Of a stretch of 64,000 nt of DNA, positions 62,086-64,000 are shown in pieces. The translations under genes and the position numbers were made by a program. Positions within the stretch are counted from its first letter, which is position 1, and every line of letters starts with the position of its first letter. A model generated the notes under the pieces. The model did no database searches and was not told where the DNA came from. It saw only the letters and a program-made list of their open reading frames with translations. The stretch spans positions 7,068,001-7,132,000 of the forward strand of contig NZ_CP150218.1 in the NCBI RefSeq assembly GCF_037969875.1, written 5' to 3'. This DNA is from Paenibacillus sp. FSL R7-0337 (GTDB lineage: Bacteria; Bacillota; Bacilli; Paenibacillales; Paenibacillaceae).

Positions 62086-63510
62086 ATGAAGAATGCTCAG
62101 CATCTAAAAGCCTATGTACAGATGCATCCGGATAATAAGATGGCATGGTACTTGCTTGGTAAGGAATACTATAAGAACGGCCAGTATGGAAAAGCGAATT
62201 ACTGTTACAATCAGGCCGGGGAAGTGTATGAGGCTTTTGAACGCAGCAAGGTGCCGGCGGAAATGCTGCAGCAGTACGAGGAAGGGCTGCTGGAATCGGC
62301 CCGGGAACGGCAGACCGCGAGGCTCAGGAAGCGCCGGGTGCTGCTGGCTCTAATGCTGCTGCTGCTCATGCTTATTCCGGCTGCCGTCGCACCGGGAATT
62401 CAGCCGGAGAGAGCGGGCACCGCTGCGCCAGTCGCGGCAATCTCAGCGGTGCTGCCGGAGACAGCTGAAGAGGCGAAGGTAAGTCCGCGAGAACCGGCAA
62501 GTCTGGATTTCACGGCTGTCGCGGCGGATGCTGCTACGGGAGGCGGGGGGCTGGCAGCCATCCTGAAGTCGGCGAAGACGCCTTCCGCCACCGCACTGCT
62601 CAGTATGAAGCGCTCGGGCAAATGGCTGCTGTGGAAGAAAGGGCTGCCGCTGGAGGCTACCCTTGCTAAGAGCGGTGAAGGGCGTATAGTCTATCAGTCC
62701 TATAATCAGGCAGCGTGCGCTTGCCAGCCGCCGGATCCGGCAGAGCTTAAGCAGCAGGGGCTGAACTGGCAGAAGCAGCAGGAGGAGCTTGCTGTGCTCT
62801 GGAGTGCGCTGCGTGCGTACAAGAACAGCAAGGGAGCATATCCCGAAGTGGTACAGGAATTAGTGAAGCCGTTCCCGGCGAACGTGCTGGGCGGCATCAC
62901 CCCGCTGATGAAGGAAGCCTTCGCACCGCTGCGCAGTGCCGCACGGGGAGAGGCGCCGCTGCTCTCTGCATCTCCACAGCCGTCAGGAGGCCAAGAGGCG
63001 GGTACTCCGGGGCAAGAGCAGACAGGCGGACGTCCGGCGGCGGGGCCGGGGGAGAAGCTTTTTTTCAAACAACCGCTTGCTATCATTGTTGATAAGCAAA
63101 ACTACCGTCTGGCGGTCACCAGCGGAAATGTGATTGTACGGAATTATCCTGTGGGACTCGGCGGAGATAAGACACCTGAAGGAGAGTTCTTCATTAAGGA
63201 TAAGGTCGTGAACCCGAACGGGCGCGATAACGGGGAATTCGGCAGCCGCGGTATGCAGCTCTCGGACAGTAATTATGCAATTCATGGGACGAATGAGCCG
63301 GATAGCATCGGCAAGGATGAGTCGCTGGGGTGTATCCGGATGAGCCGGAAGGATGTGGAGGAGCTGTTCGCGATGGTGCCGATGGGCACGAAGGTTCAGA
63401 TCAGTCAAGGGGTTCTGCCTGAGGAGCTGGTCGTACCGGAGGAACGTTTCCCTTCGGATTCGCCCCGCAATCAGACCAACCCCCATAAAGTGTACCATTG
63501 GCTGAACTAA
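62086..63510 (+). CDS. Membrane-anchored L,D-transpeptidase (YkuD domain)
   Basis: 474 residues from ATG 62086, seven bases after GGAGG; GTG 62056 is less well placed. A short TPR-like start (about 5-60) is followed by a basic patch, one membrane segment (about 84-105) and a long linker rich in Ala, Pro and Gly. The C-terminal YkuD domain (about 335-450) carries HGTN and SLGCIRM, the His and catalytic Cys that make 3-3 cross-links in peptidoglycan. The cytoplasmic TPR before the anchor is unusual for this family. Confidence 0.92.
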   Translation: MKNAQHLKAYVQMHPDNKMAWYLLGKEYYKNGQYGKANYCYNQAGEVYEAFERSKVPAEMLQQYEEGLLESARERQTARLRKRRVLLALMLLLLMLIPAAVAPGIQPERAGTAAPVAAISAVLPETAEEAKVSPREPASLDFTAVAADAATGGGGLAAILKSAKTPSATALLSMKRSGKWLLWKKGLPLEATLAKSGEGRIVYQSYNQAACACQPPDPAELKQQGLNWQKQQEELAVLWSALRAYKNSKGAYPEVVQELVKPFPANVLGGITPLMKEAFAPLRSAARGEAPLLSASPQPSGGQEAGTPGQEQTGGRPAAGPGEKLFFKQPLAIIVDKQNYRLAVTSGNVIVRNYPVGLGGDKTPEGEFFIKDKVVNPNGRDNGEFGSRGMQLSDSNYAIHGTNEPDSIGKDESLGCIRMSRKDVEELFAMVPMGTKVQISQGVLPEELVVPEERFPSDSPRNQTNPHKVYHWLN

Positions 63511-63644
63511 TTCCCGACTAAGATAAATAAAACGGCGATAAGCGCAATCAGCAGTACCAGACTGGCGCTGATCCACAGAATGGCTTTGCGGTTCACTTCT
63601 TCTTTTTTCTGCTGGAGTGTAGGAGGCTTACGTTTGGTTGACAT
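63507..63644 (-). CDS. Small single-helix membrane protein
   Basis: 45 residues: a charged N terminus (MSTKRKPPTLQQKKEEVNRK) and one hydrophobic helix (AILWISASLVLLIALIAVLF). AGGGTGA lies about six bases before ATG. The end overlaps the stop of the transpeptidase gene by four bases on the other strand. No family recognised; the clean ribosome site and amphipathic layout make it likely real. Confidence 0.65.
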   Translation of the reverse strand: MSTKRKPPTLQQKKEEVNRKAILWISASLVLLIALIAVLFILVGN

Positions 63645-63846
63645 TAGGTCACCCTTCTTTCTCTCTTAGTCTGTGATAACCCTTACATGTGAGAATTGGC
63701 GGCGGTGTATTGAACTTGTGCCCGCTCCTCTATTCTAGTCTGGATGAAAAGACAAGTCTAGCTGCAATCTCTTGCGGCAGGACTGGATTGCCGAAGCCTT
63801 AGTCTATACAGAGGAATACCGGCTGGAGTATCATAAGGAAGGTTTC
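63645..63846. other. Intergenic stretch between the small membrane gene and the last gene
   Basis: No gene or strong structure seen; it should hold two divergent promoters. Confidence 0.5.
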
Positions 63847-64000
63847 ATGCTGGAGCGTAAAGAACACAGAAGCAGGAGTGATGCTGCCATGGCAAGCAGA
63901 TCCAAAAGCGAAATTCCGGTGCTGCTATACGGCTATGCAGGTCCCCGGAGGAATATAGGGTTCACCTTTTCCCGGTATAATTTGAACATGGAAGAGGGCG
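63847..64000 (+). CDS. Start of an unidentified gene (cut by the window)
   Basis: 51 codons are visible from ATG 63847, which has AAGGAAGG about four bases upstream. The start is basic and polar (MLERKEHRSRSDAAMASRSK), then IPVLLYGYAGPRRNIGFTF. No family recognised. An alternative internal start is the ATG at 63889. Confidence 0.5.
   Translation, partial: MLERKEHRSRSDAAMASRSKSEIPVLLYGYAGPRRNIGFTFSRYNLNMEEG

Noticed and set aside
1..64000. tRNA, rRNA, insertion sequences, prophage or a replication origin
   Set aside because: Read through both strands for cloverleaf ends, transposase motifs and DnaA-box clusters; none stood out.

Overview
The window (about 55% GC, low-GC Gram-positive gene content, strong Shine-Dalgarno sites and frequent TTG/GTG starts) looks like the chromosome of a Paenibacillus. 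This rests on the hemEHY cluster, a tetraprenyl-beta-curcumene synthase (YtpB), YuzB, YugP, YitT and YesL proteins, a YesM/YesN two-component pair and GlnR-type operators. The genus is an inference from gene content, not from a marker gene. No rRNA, tRNA, CRISPR array, phage or insertion sequence was seen; one 6S RNA is present.

Layout. 1-907: 3' part of an M14 peptidase. 1373-13117: an accessory locus. A flavoprotein, two sugar-type ABC permeases, a lipoprotein binding protein, a YesM-type sensor kinase, a YesN-type regulator, a second paralogous flavoprotein and a secreted beta-helix protein all read on the + strand. Near-identical terminator repeats (932-967 and 13185-13220) lie just outside both ends. 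13269-18105: small housekeeping proteins (Cys-free HesB-like, YuzB), a 23S rRNA methyltransferase, an O-methyltransferase and an MFS pump. 18334-21886: hemE-hemH-hemY, the late steps of coproporphyrin-dependent haem synthesis. 22086-29005: CapA-like protein, GDPD, FAH-family protein, DUF92, TetR regulator, ABC-F ATPase and a TPR protein. 29006-29840 is a gene-free stretch full of dispersed short repeats. 29841-34517 (- strand): phosphodiester glycosidase, M42 peptidase, LapA-like protein, oligoendopeptidase F and two small proteins.

34690-38744: cold-shock protein, MFS, ytpB and pfkA. 38895-41658: a reactive-sulfur module, an 828-residue CoA-disulfide reductase/rhodanese/TusA/DsrE fusion followed by its probable CstR-type repressor, with operator-like dyads at the promoter. 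41769-48077: MATE pump, DUF4015 glycosidase-like protein, YitT, cshA helicase and a 31-residue YjcZ-like peptide. 48257-53507: YesL-like membrane protein with an acidic tail, 6S RNA, DUF1499-like protein, tpx, rhomboid protease, GltC-like LysR regulator, YugP and a MerR regulator. 54066-57319: amtB with two GlnR-type boxes, followed closely by a GlnD-like DUF294 nucleotidyltransferase and a DEDDh exonuclease, probably one nitrogen-responsive operon. 57694-64000: TlpA/ResA-like thioredoxin, cimA, dinB, ferredoxin, a membrane L,D-transpeptidase, a 45-residue membrane peptide and the start of an unknown gene.

The two parts most worth following are the flavoprotein/ABC/YesMN/beta-helix locus, which has no recognisable glycoside hydrolase, and the amtB-DUF294-exonuclease operon.
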